This document shows, piece by piece, positions 8,676 through 16,502 of a DNA stretch of 40,650 bases. Every line of letters starts with the position of its first letter. The first letter of the stretch is position 1. Below the pieces are notes generated by a model. That model did no database searches. It saw nothing but the letters and a program-made list of their open reading frames with translations, and had not been told where the DNA came from. The position numbers were made by a program, and so were the translations under genes. The stretch spans positions 1-40,650 of the forward strand of contig CAMDMY010000021.1 of assembly GCA_945902775.1 (NCBI GenBank), written 5' to 3'. This stretch comes from Chryseobacterium gleum (GTDB lineage: Bacteria; Bacteroidota; Bacteroidia; Flavobacteriales_D; Crocinitomicaceae).

Positions 8676-9062
8676 ATGAATACAATCACAACAGAAGGAG
8701 TGAAAATCACAGTAGATACCCAATTTAGGTCGGATTTATCTGAAGTGAATCAAAATCAATTCTTTTTTAATTACCACATTGAAATAACTAACAATAACGA
8801 TTATTCTGTTCAACTTTTACATAGAGATTGGTATATATTTGATTCATTAAATTATCCAAATAAAGTAAGTGGTGAAGGAGTAATAGGTGAGCAACCTATT
8901 TTAAAACCAGGTCAAACATTTACCTATGTAAGTGGTTGCGATTTAACTTCTGAAATCGGACTAATGAAAGGCTTTTATACTTTTAAAAACTTAATTAATC
9001 ACGATTTTTTTAAAGTTGAGATACCTTCTTTTCAATTAGAATATAAGGGAAAATTAAATTGA
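8676..9062 (+). CDS. apaG: ApaG domain protein (Co2+/Mg2+ efflux-associated)
   Basis: The 128-residue product matches ApaG over its full length: a fibronectin-III-like beta sandwich with FFNYHIEITNNNDYSVQLLH near residues 28-47, RDWYIFDS, and the glycine-rich GEGVIGEQPILKPGQTFTY segment typical of ApaG. The family is associated with cobalt and magnesium resistance in enterobacteria, but its exact biochemical role is unclear. I chose the ATG at 8676; a TTG at 8670 is in frame but unnecessary. A promoter lies just upstream and a strong terminator follows at 9096, so it is monocistronic. Confidence 0.9.
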   Translation: MNTITTEGVKITVDTQFRSDLSEVNQNQFFFNYHIEITNNNDYSVQLLHRDWYIFDSLNYPNKVSGEGVIGEQPILKPGQTFTYVSGCDLTSEIGLMKGFYTFKNLINHDFFKVEIPSFQLEYKGKLN

Positions 9063-9095
9063 TCTAAAAAAATAAGGAAGTTCATATTTTTAATT

Positions 9096-9138
9096 AACTG
9101 TTGTTGCATACATTTGTATGTAACAACAGTTTTTTTTT
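9096..9138 (+). terminator. Terminator after apaG, abutting the next start codon
   Basis: Arms 9096-9112 and 9115-9131 form a 17-pair stem with one G-U pair and a two-base loop; in practice the loop opens to four or more bases. It is followed by T at 9130-9138. The run of T ends directly at the ATG of the DUF4403 gene (9139). Confidence 0.8.
9109..9116 (+). promoter_or_regulatory. Candidate -7 box inside the terminator hairpin
   Basis: TACATTTG matches TAnnTTTG exactly and lies across the hairpin loop. A start site about 7 bases on would fall in the right arm and give a leader of roughly 15-20 bases before the ATG at 9139. No good TTTG element is seen about 20 bases upstream (AT-rich at 9085-9089), so this rests on the -7 box alone. 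Confidence 0.35.
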
Positions 9139-10524
9139 ATGAAATATCTTTATCTTTTCTTTTTAATATTAGTAATTACATCTTGTGCAAGTATCCAACC
9201 TGAAACACCCACTATTTCAGTCACTGAAACACCTGCATTAGTACAACCCTCATCTACTGTTGTTGTGCCTATAAAAATAAATTTAACCCCTTACTTTAAA
9301 GATACTGATAAATCAATCCCTAAAAAATTTACTGGAAAAGAAGAAAATTGTGAAGGTGTAAGTTTTGCATATTCATTCTTAAGAGATCCTATTTCATTTA
9401 AAGGAGATGGAAATGACTTACAATTTAACGTTAATGGAAAATATTCTTTGAATATAAATTATTGTCCTCAATGCACTGATTTATTTAATAATAAGGGGAA
9501 TTGTATTGTCCCTCGACTTTATGCTAGTTGTGGGAATAATGGAGAGCCAATGAGAGAAATTTCTGTTGGATACACAACTTCAATTGATTTAGCTAATGAT
9601 TTTAAATTAAAATCTTCAACCAATTTAAGAAATGTCGATATAAAAAATCAATGTGAGATTACCGTATTCAAATATGATGCATCAAAAACACTAAAAAAAG
9701 AAATTACAAAAGCGTTAGAAAATTTAGAGCGTGACATTGACAAAGAGATTGGAAAAGTAAATTTAAAACCTGAAGCAGAAAAAGCATGGAAAATAATTGC
9801 TCAACCAATTTCACTCGGTAAATTTGGTTATTTTCATACCAACCCATCAAAAATTGGATTCGACAATCTTAATTTCAAAGATAATTATGCAACTGCCGAA
9901 TTAGCATTGGTTTTAAGTCCAACTCTAACCACAACTAAATTAGATTACAAACCCATTACCTTACCTAAACTAAGTGATGTTAAACAAAGTAAAGGCTTCA
10001 ATATAACATTAGATGTAGTTGCAACTTACGATTCGTTAAGTAAAATATTAACTTCCGAATTAAAAGGTAAAGAGATAATGCTAAAAAAGAAAAAGGTAAT
10101 TTTTGAAAGTATTGATGTATTTGGAGCATCTAACAATCAATTAAATCTTAAAATTGGTTTTTCAGGTAGCAAAAAGGGAACCTTATACTTGGTTGGAACA
10201 CCTAATTTCAATGAAGAAACACAAACAATTTCATTTCCTGATATGACTTTTGACGTGAAAACTAAAAGTGCTTTATTGAAATCTGCAAAATGGTTATTCA
10301 GTGATAAAATAACAGATGCATTGAGAAAAAGTTCAACTGTTGATTTACATCCACATCTTAAAAATGTTCAGCAAATGATGGAAAAACAGTTGAATACCAA
10401 ACTTGAACAAGGTGTTATTTTAAAAGGATCGATTACTCAAATATCAATGAAAGGCATTTATCCAAACAAAGAGTCACTTATATTAAGAGTTAACACAACT
10501 GGTAATTTAGAATTAGAAATGTAA
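9139..10524 (+). CDS. DUF4403 family lipoprotein
   Basis: The 461-residue product has a type II signal peptide with lipobox VITSC (Cys at about residue 16), then a Pro/Thr-rich linker. The long mature domain matches the DUF4403 pattern: VVVPIKINLTPYFKD at its start, an internal repeat-like beta/alpha fold, AEKAWKIIAQPISLG in the middle and a C-terminal ITQISMKGIYPNKESLILRV strand pair. DUF4403 proteins are envelope lipoproteins of unknown function with a fold reminiscent of lipid-binding tubular or BPI-like proteins; that similarity is inference. The unusual point is the terminator hairpin that touches its start codon. Confidence 0.8.
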   Translation: MKYLYLFFLILVITSCASIQPETPTISVTETPALVQPSSTVVVPIKINLTPYFKDTDKSIPKKFTGKEENCEGVSFAYSFLRDPISFKGDGNDLQFNVNGKYSLNINYCPQCTDLFNNKGNCIVPRLYASCGNNGEPMREISVGYTTSIDLANDFKLKSSTNLRNVDIKNQCEITVFKYDASKTLKKEITKALENLERDIDKEIGKVNLKPEAEKAWKIIAQPISLGKFGYFHTNPSKIGFDNLNFKDNYATAELALVLSPTLTTTKLDYKPITLPKLSDVKQSKGFNITLDVVATYDSLSKILTSELKGKEIMLKKKKVIFESIDVFGASNNQLNLKIGFSGSKKGTLYLVGTPNFNEETQTISFPDMTFDVKTKSALLKSAKWLFSDKITDALRKSSTVDLHPHLKNVQQMMEKQLNTKLEQGVILKGSITQISMKGIYPNKESLILRVNTTGNLELEM

Positions 10525-10611
10525 TTTAAGGTTAAGATTGAGGCTAAGGTAGAGATTAATATGAAACTTAACGAAAACTGAACTTGTCGAAGTTGAATTT
10601 AAGGTAGAGAT
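10525..10611. repeat. Short degenerate direct repeats and a small hairpin in a convergent gap
   Basis: TAAGGTAGAGAT occurs exactly at 10545-10556 and 10600-10611. A diverged relative, TTTAAGGTTAAGATTGAG, is at 10525-10542. Between them AACTT (10581-10585) and AAGTT (10590-10594) enclose GTCG, within CTGAACTTGTCGAAGTTG. That word resembles dispersed intergenic repeats I recall from Bacteroidota. No intrinsic terminator is visible between the convergent genes here. Confidence 0.5.
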
Positions 10612-10620
10612 ATAAAAGAA

Positions 10621-11946
10621 TTATCTTTTTTGTCCTCTTGTTTTTGGCTTTTTGTATTTCTTTTTAATTTCAATTTTGTATGATCCCCCCAAGTTAACTT
10701 TCGTGTTTTTCTTTTTCTTCTCATGAAAAGCACCTAACGAATCTTTAATATTTGCTTCTGGAGAATAATTTACTCCAGGAATTTCTGGTCGTTCTTGTTC
10801 GATTAACTCATCAGAAATTACAACTTCTTGAGGGAAATCATGCATTGGAATTTTCATTTTCATCATTTCCTCAATTGGAAACTGATATTTTTGTTCGGCT
10901 AATGTTATAAAAGAAATTGCAACCCCATCTTTATCCGCTCTTCCTGTTCTACCAATTCTATGAATGTAATTTGAAGAATCATCTGGCATATCAAAATTGA
11001 TCACATGCGTCACATCTGAAATGTCCAAACCTCTTGATACTAAATCCGTTGCGATCAATCCTCTACTCACTCCATCTTGAAAATGTCTCAACGAATTAAA
11101 TCTGAAATTTTGAGATTTATTAGAGTGGATAATACCAAATTCACCTGGATATTCTAAAGAAATTAAATCATGTAATTGATCAGCTAATCGTTTACTACCC
11201 GTAAAGATCAACACTTTTGTCATGTCTTTATTATTCGCTAACAAATGAAGCAATAAATTTACTTTCGTAAAGAAATTTGGAACCGAATAACCCGATTGAA
11301 TAATTTTTTCTAATGGAGTTCCGTGAGCTGCTGCTTCAATTTTTTGAGGACTATTAAAATATTCTTCAATAATTAATTCAACATTTTCATCTAATGTTGC
11401 TGAAAAAAGTAAATTTTGACGTTTTTCGGGCATCAATTCTAAAATGTTTTTCAATTGAGTTCTGAATCCCAAATTCAACATTTCATCCATTTCGTCAATC
11501 ACCAATTTCTGAATACATTTCATTTTTAATGTACCATTCAATGACAAATCTAAAATTCTACCAGGAGTAGCGACTAAAATGTCAAGACCTTGTAATAACA
11601 TCAATTTTTGAGTATTAATGTTTGCTCCTCCATAAACTCCTCCAACACGAACACTCATGAATTCCGTTAGTTTCTCAACCTCTTCAACTACCTGAATAAC
11701 AAGCTCTCTAGTTGGAACTAAAATAACAACTCTAGGTTCAACTTGGTTAGAAAATTTTAATTGATTTAAAATCGGAAGAAGAAATGCTAACGTTTTTCCT
11801 GTACCTGTTTGTGCTAAACCAACAACATCTTTACCTGACATAATAACTGAAAATGCTTTACTTTGAATCGTTGTAGGATGTTCAAAACCTAAACTTTCGA
11901 TTGCTTTCAAAAGCTGTTTACTTAAATTCAATTCGCTAAAAGTCAT
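10621..11946 (-). CDS. DEAD-box ATP-dependent RNA helicase
   Basis: The 441-residue protein carries all the helicase motifs: Q motif PTTIQ (residues 24-28), motif I AQTGTGKT (45-52), Ia PTRELV, motif II DEMD (151-154), motif III SAT (182-184), the segment LIATDLVSRGLDI (motif V) and HRIGRTGR (motif VI). Motif II reads DEMD rather than DEAD. The tail is short and very basic (KKKKNTKVNLGGSYKIEIKK), which suits RNA binding. Likely roles are ribosome assembly or mRNA unwinding at low temperature, as for RhlE/CshA-like enzymes, but the subgroup cannot be fixed. It is divergent from the phosphatase gene at 12096. TACCTTTA at about 11971-11978 (minus) may be its -7 box. Confidence 0.93.
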   Translation of the reverse strand: MTFSELNLSKQLLKAIESLGFEHPTTIQSKAFSVIMSGKDVVGLAQTGTGKTLAFLLPILNQLKFSNQVEPRVVILVPTRELVIQVVEEVEKLTEFMSVRVGGVYGGANINTQKLMLLQGLDILVATPGRILDLSLNGTLKMKCIQKLVIDEMDEMLNLGFRTQLKNILELMPEKRQNLLFSATLDENVELIIEEYFNSPQKIEAAAHGTPLEKIIQSGYSVPNFFTKVNLLLHLLANNKDMTKVLIFTGSKRLADQLHDLISLEYPGEFGIIHSNKSQNFRFNSLRHFQDGVSRGLIATDLVSRGLDISDVTHVINFDMPDDSSNYIHRIGRTGRADKDGVAISFITLAEQKYQFPIEEMMKMKIPMHDFPQEVVISDELIEQERPEIPGVNYSPEANIKDSLGAFHEKKKKNTKVNLGGSYKIEIKKKYKKPKTRGQKR

Positions 11947-12095
11947 GATGTGTATTTGTTTATATTGTGTAAAGGTACAAAAAAGACAGCGAAATCAACA
12001 TTGAGAAGCGGATAAGTTAATTACACCAAGGAAATCAGCATGGTTTAATACCTTACTTTTACAAAGAATATTATTGAAATTATTCAAGCTAAGTA

Positions 12096-13328
12096 ATGTC
12101 AGATAAAGTCGCAAAAGATTTAGAAGTTCAATTAAAATTAAAAGATTTTAAATTAAATTCTTTGTTAGAAATTACGACTGCCATTAACTCAAATCAGGAA
12201 GTGGATCAATTGATTCGAATTTTCGAATTTATTCTAAAAGAACAATTAGGCTTTGACAAATTCATTTTGTTTAATAAACAAGAAGATTGGATTTACTTAT
12301 TAAAAACTGGTTTCAAAGGCAAAATCAAAGATATTGAGGTAGAACGAGATCTATATAGATTCAAAGATATTACAGTAATTGAATCTTCCCCTTCTTCGAT
12401 TTTAAATGAATTTGATGTTGTCGTGCCTATCATACACAAAGATAAACCGTTAGGTTTTTTACTAATCGCTGGATTAGAACATCAAAAGTTAAAAGTTGCA
12501 GAAACAATGACCAATATGAGTTTTATTCAAACTCTAACAAACATAATTGTTGTAGCCATCGAAAACAAACGAATGGCAAAAGCAACAATCAAACAAGAAC
12601 GTTTAAAAAAGGAATTAGAAGTCGCTTCTGTGATGCAAAAACTGCTATTTCCATCCGATTTACCTTCAAATATCCGAATGGATATTTCTGCAAAATACAA
12701 ACCTAGACACGAAATTGGCGGAGATTATTACGATTTCATTCCACTTGGAAATGAAGAATACATTTTGTGTATGGCAGATGTTTCCGGAAAAGGAATTAGT
12801 GCCGCATTATTAATGGCTAATTTTCAAGCTACTATTAGAACTATTTTCAGGTATCAGCGATTTGAAATGGATTTCTTGTTGGAAGAATTGAACAAAAAAG
12901 TAATGAGAACAGCAAAAGGAGAAAAATTTATCACCTTTTTTATTGCTCATTATAATGCTGACACTCGAGTTCTAAAATATGTAAATGCTGGACATAATCA
13001 CCCGTTTATTACCAATGGTAAAAAAGTGGAGATGTTAAATCAAGGATGTATAGGTCTTGGCATGATGGACGAACTTCCATTTATCAATGTAGGAGAAAAA
13101 ATACTAGCACCAAATACAACACTAGTTCTATATACTGATGGAGTTGTAGAATTACAAAATATGACTGAAAATCAATTCGGGCTGGATAAATTGGTAAAAA
13201 TGATTCATAGCTATTACCCTCTGAAAATGGAAGATTTAAATAATTTAATCTTCTCTAAATTAGATGAATGGCGAGGTCCTTTAAAATTAGTAGATGATAC
13301 GGCTATTTTTAGTTGTCGATTCTTTTAA
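12096..13328 (+). CDS. GAF-domain SpoIIE/PP2C-type protein serine/threonine phosphatase
   Basis: The 410-residue protein has a leading helix, a GAF-like sensor region (about residues 25-160), a coiled linker (160-185, KQERLKKELEVASVMQ) and a SpoIIE-type PP2C phosphatase domain. Metal-binding residues are present: IGGDYYDF (Asp210), MADVSGKG (Asp228, Gly231), VNAGHNHP and LYTDGVVE. It should dephosphorylate a Ser/Thr phosphoprotein, classically an anti-sigma-factor antagonist, in response to a signal sensed by GAF. No such partner is encoded nearby. The stop lies only 11 bases before the adenylation gene at 13340, which suggests co-transcription with the dlt-like cassette. No membrane segment is seen. 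Confidence 0.9.
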   Translation: MSDKVAKDLEVQLKLKDFKLNSLLEITTAINSNQEVDQLIRIFEFILKEQLGFDKFILFNKQEDWIYLLKTGFKGKIKDIEVERDLYRFKDITVIESSPSSILNEFDVVVPIIHKDKPLGFLLIAGLEHQKLKVAETMTNMSFIQTLTNIIVVAIENKRMAKATIKQERLKKELEVASVMQKLLFPSDLPSNIRMDISAKYKPRHEIGGDYYDFIPLGNEEYILCMADVSGKGISAALLMANFQATIRTIFRYQRFEMDFLLEELNKKVMRTAKGEKFITFFIAHYNADTRVLKYVNAGHNHPFITNGKKVEMLNQGCIGLGMMDELPFINVGEKILAPNTTLVLYTDGVVELQNMTENQFGLDKLVKMIHSYYPLKMEDLNNLIFSKLDEWRGPLKLVDDTAIFSCRFF

Positions 13329-13339
13329 AGACATATAAA

Positions 13340-14836
13340 ATGATAAGAATAACGGATCAATTTATTGAGAATTGTTTTAAATATCCCAACAATAATGCTC
13401 TTTTCATTAATGAAAAATACTTCACTTATTCAGAATTATTAAATCTTACATTTTCAATTCTTTTAGATTTAAAAAAAGAAAATAATATTGATTCTAAAAT
13501 TGCTATTTATTGTAGTGATGATATAGAAACTTATTCTTCTATTTTAGCCGTTTCGATACTTGGAGCTTGTTATGTTCCGATAAATTCAAGAAATCCAATT
13601 CAACACTCATTAGAAATAATCGAATCAGCAGGAATTAGAACCATTTTACATTCGAATAAAATCGATATTCCACAAGAATTAACAAATTATAATTTACAAG
13701 CTGTTTTTATAGAAACTAGGAATTGTTCTTTCTCAAAACAAGACCTAGTCGCTACTATTCATCAGGAGAACGCTTATTTACTTCATACATCGGGTTCCAC
13801 AGGAAAACCTAAAGGCGTTAACATTAAACATATACAAGTTGAAGCATTTTTTGATTTTTTCACAGAAGAAAATGGATTTCATTTTTCCGAAAAAGATCGA
13901 TTTATACAACCATTTGAATTGACATTTGATGTTTCTGTATTTTGTTTATTTATGCCATTAAATCTTGGTGCCTGTTGTTATGTAGTGCCCAAAAATGGAT
14001 TGAAATTTTTAGAAACCATTCGATTATTGAAAGATCATTCGATTACCGTTTCTACGTTTGTTCCTACCATATTAAACCATATTGATAAGTACCTTAATGA
14101 ATTACAACTTCCTTCATTAAAATACAGTTTTTTCATTGGCGATAAATTGAGTCACAACTTAACGTGTAAATGGAAAAAATCGATACCTAATGCAGAAATC
14201 TTTAATTTTTACGGCCCAACAGAGGCAACGATTATGTGCTCTTATTATAAATGGGAAGAATATATAAGTAAAATTGAAAGTGTAAATGATATTGTTCCTA
14301 TTGGTAAATTATTTCCAAACTTAGAATATAAAATTATCAATGAAGAGAAAATTGCACAAAGTCAAGAAATAGGTGAATTATACATCTATGGAAATCAAGT
14401 AATTACATCTTATAATAATCTAACGAATGAAGATTCATTCTTGAATATTGAAGTCGAAAAAAAATATTACAAAACAGGGGATCTTGTGCATTTAAATGAA
14501 GATGGAAATTTAATTTATCATTCCAGAGTAGATAGACAAGTTAAAATTAATGGCTATCGAATTGAAATCAATGAAATTGAAGCTTGTATTAGAAGAAAAA
14601 TAAATTACCCATTTTGCGTAACAACCTTTAAAAATAAAAATCAACTTAATGAACTTGTTTTGTTTATTGAGAATAAGGTTGAGGTTGAGGATTTGATAAA
14701 CTTTTTGAAGCAGGAATTACCTAGTTATATGATACCTCAAACAGTAATTAATATTAAAAACATTCCTTACAATTCTAACCAAAAGATTGATTTAAAAAAA
14801 TTAAACGAAATTTATCTTTTGAATCAGTCCATTTGA
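13340..14836 (+). CDS. DltA-like AMP-forming adenylation enzyme (amino acid-carrier protein ligase)
   Basis: This 498-residue ANL-superfamily enzyme shows the core motifs: A3 TSGSTGKPKG (about 151-160), A4 FELTFDVSVF with Asp197 placed to bind a substrate amino group, A5 NFYGPTEAT, A7 YKTGDLV, A8 RVDRQVKINGYRIE and A10 NQKIDLKKL containing the catalytic Lys. It should activate a carboxylic acid with ATP and load it onto the carrier protein encoded next. The residue equivalent to the D-alanine-gating Cys of Bacillus DltA appears to be Ile266 (FFIGDKL), so the substrate may not be D-alanine. I chose the ATG at 13340; the frame is open upstream into the phosphatase gene. The size matches stand-alone DltA enzymes. 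Confidence 0.87.
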   Translation: MIRITDQFIENCFKYPNNNALFINEKYFTYSELLNLTFSILLDLKKENNIDSKIAIYCSDDIETYSSILAVSILGACYVPINSRNPIQHSLEIIESAGIRTILHSNKIDIPQELTNYNLQAVFIETRNCSFSKQDLVATIHQENAYLLHTSGSTGKPKGVNIKHIQVEAFFDFFTEENGFHFSEKDRFIQPFELTFDVSVFCLFMPLNLGACCYVVPKNGLKFLETIRLLKDHSITVSTFVPTILNHIDKYLNELQLPSLKYSFFIGDKLSHNLTCKWKKSIPNAEIFNFYGPTEATIMCSYYKWEEYISKIESVNDIVPIGKLFPNLEYKIINEEKIAQSQEIGELYIYGNQVITSYNNLTNEDSFLNIEVEKKYYKTGDLVHLNEDGNLIYHSRVDRQVKINGYRIEINEIEACIRRKINYPFCVTTFKNKNQLNELVLFIENKVEVEDLINFLKQELPSYMIPQTVINIKNIPYNSNQKIDLKKLNEIYLLNQSI

Positions 14837-14862
14837 TAATATTGCTTTAATTTTACACTGAT

Positions 14863-15102
14863 ATGGATAATCATTTATTAAATAGACTTCAAGCCGTTTT
14901 TAGAACATTTTTCAAAAATGAATCTATCCACTTAACGGAGACAACGACAACTGAAGAAATTGAGAATTGGGATTCTATCACTCATTTAAATCTAATCAAT
15001 GAAATCGAGAATCAATTTGGAATTTCATTTTCATTTGAAGAAATTTTAAAAATGAAAAATGTCGGAGAGTTAATCGAAATAATTAACAGCAAAGGAATCT
15101 AA
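14863..15102 (+). CDS. Acyl carrier protein of the dlt-like cassette
   Basis: The 79-residue protein is a phosphopantetheine carrier. The attachment motif is WDSITHLNLI, with Ser38 as the modified residue. Helix II and the acidic segment IENQFGISFSFEEI fit the ACP/DltC fold. It should receive the adenylated substrate as a thioester from the ligase encoded upstream and hand it to the membrane MBOAT protein. The gap to the ligase gene is 26 bases, and its TAA shares one base with the MBOAT ATG (TAATG), a sign of translational coupling. The cassette position argues against a fatty-acid-synthesis AcpP. Confidence 0.88.
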   Translation: MDNHLLNRLQAVFRTFFKNESIHLTETTTTEEIENWDSITHLNLINEIENQFGISFSFEEILKMKNVGELIEIINSKGI

Positions 15103-16502
15103 TGGAATTAACTTCTCTGTATTATCTTGTTTTTATTACTATTACACTGATTATATTTAATCTTATTTCAAATAAAATTAAACCAACCATTTTAATCATT
15201 TCAAGTTTACTTTTTATTGGGTTATTTTCTATTGACACACTCTTTGTTTTTCTTTTCGGAACACTAAGCACTCATTTTATAACTACTAAAATGATTCGTA
15301 TTTCAAACAGTCTTGAAAAAAAGATAGTTTTTAGAATTGGCTTAATCTTCAATATATCTCTTCTATTTATTTTTAAATTCATCGAATCGAATTATCATAT
15401 TGTATCTTTCTTTGATCCAAATAAAATGATTCTTTTTGTGGGGATTTCATTTTTCAGTTTACAAAATATTGCTTATTTAATAGATAATTATTACAACAGA
15501 ATTAAACCTTCTAATCTGAGTGAATTCATACTCTTCAATTCATTTTTTCCAAAATTTATAGCTGGGCCAATAACCAAAATACAAGACTTCAAATTTGATA
15601 AAGCTATTCCAATAAATTCAGTTCAGATTCAAAATGGCATTAATAGAATAGCCTTGGGACTTCTAAAAAAAATGGTCATTGCTGATCGAATCGCACCAAT
15701 TATCGCTCATAATTTTGAAGAAACAAATCCAACTTTTGGATTAACTAACTTAGTTGTTGCTTATTTATTTACCATCCAGTTGTATTTTGATTTCTCAGGT
15801 TATTCAGATATAGCAATAGGGAGTGCTAAATTATTTGGAATTCAACTTCCTGAAAACTTTAACTTTCCACTAAACTCAAAATCAATAAGTGAATTTTGGA
15901 GAAAATGGCACATAACGCTTTCCAGTTGGTTAACTAATTATGTATTTTATCCTATTTCATTTCGATATAGAAAATTGAAATATTGGGGTATCATTACAGC
16001 TTTAACAATTACCTTTTTACTTTCTGGTATTTGGCACGGAATAGGATTAACGTTTTTAATTTACGCACTCAGTCACGCTTTATATTTAATCATTGAAACA
16101 TTTATCAAAAAACCTAAAATTCTAATTTTAAATAGATTAACCTCATTAATTTCTATTTTTTTAACCTTCAATTTAGTCAGTTTAAGTTTTGTCTTTTTTC
16201 GTTCAACCTCAATTGAACAATCCTTTCATAAACTAAAAAGCATTTTCAGTTTTTCTTTTTTTCCGAAACAATTAGTAACCGATTTTACGCAATATATTGC
16301 CATAGGTGGCGAACAAGAAAACATTTTTAATCTATATGTTACTATCATTTTGACAGCGCTATTTTTAATATTTGAAAAAAGAATCTATAATCGTTTTAAT
16401 TCAAATCAAATAAACATAGTAGGACTAATTATACTTCTTCTAATCATTTCATTTTTTGGAATATTTGATGGAAGTAAAAACTTTATTTATTCTCAATTTT
16501 GA
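15102..16502 (+). CDS. MBOAT-family O-acyltransferase (DltB/AlgI-like)
   Basis: The 466-residue protein is largely hydrophobic, with about ten membrane helices and the MBOAT core: FDFSGYSDIAIGSAKLFGI (about 229-247), ENFNFPLNSKSISEFWRKWH with His270, and SGIWHG with the invariant catalytic His312. The FWRKWHITLSSWL segment is closer to AlgI/PatA than to Gram-positive DltB, but the neighbouring ligase and carrier protein argue for a DltB-like role: taking an aminoacyl or acyl group from the carrier and moving it across the inner membrane or onto an acceptor. It shares one base with both neighbouring genes (TAATG and TGATG), so the four genes form one unit. Confidence 0.9.
   Translation: MELTSLYYLVFITITLIIFNLISNKIKPTILIISSLLFIGLFSIDTLFVFLFGTLSTHFITTKMIRISNSLEKKIVFRIGLIFNISLLFIFKFIESNYHIVSFFDPNKMILFVGISFFSLQNIAYLIDNYYNRIKPSNLSEFILFNSFFPKFIAGPITKIQDFKFDKAIPINSVQIQNGINRIALGLLKKMVIADRIAPIIAHNFEETNPTFGLTNLVVAYLFTIQLYFDFSGYSDIAIGSAKLFGIQLPENFNFPLNSKSISEFWRKWHITLSSWLTNYVFYPISFRYRKLKYWGIITALTITFLLSGIWHGIGLTFLIYALSHALYLIIETFIKKPKILILNRLTSLISIFLTFNLVSLSFVFFRSTSIEQSFHKLKSIFSFSFFPKQLVTDFTQYIAIGGEQENIFNLYVTIILTALFLIFEKRIYNRFNSNQINIVGLIILLLIISFFGIFDGSKNFIYSQF

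Noticed and set aside
14668-14695. AAGGTTGAGGTTGAGG repeat within the ligase gene
   Set aside because: It encodes the acidic ENKVEVEDLI segment in frame and fits the protein; similarity to the intergenic words at 10525 is probably coincidental.
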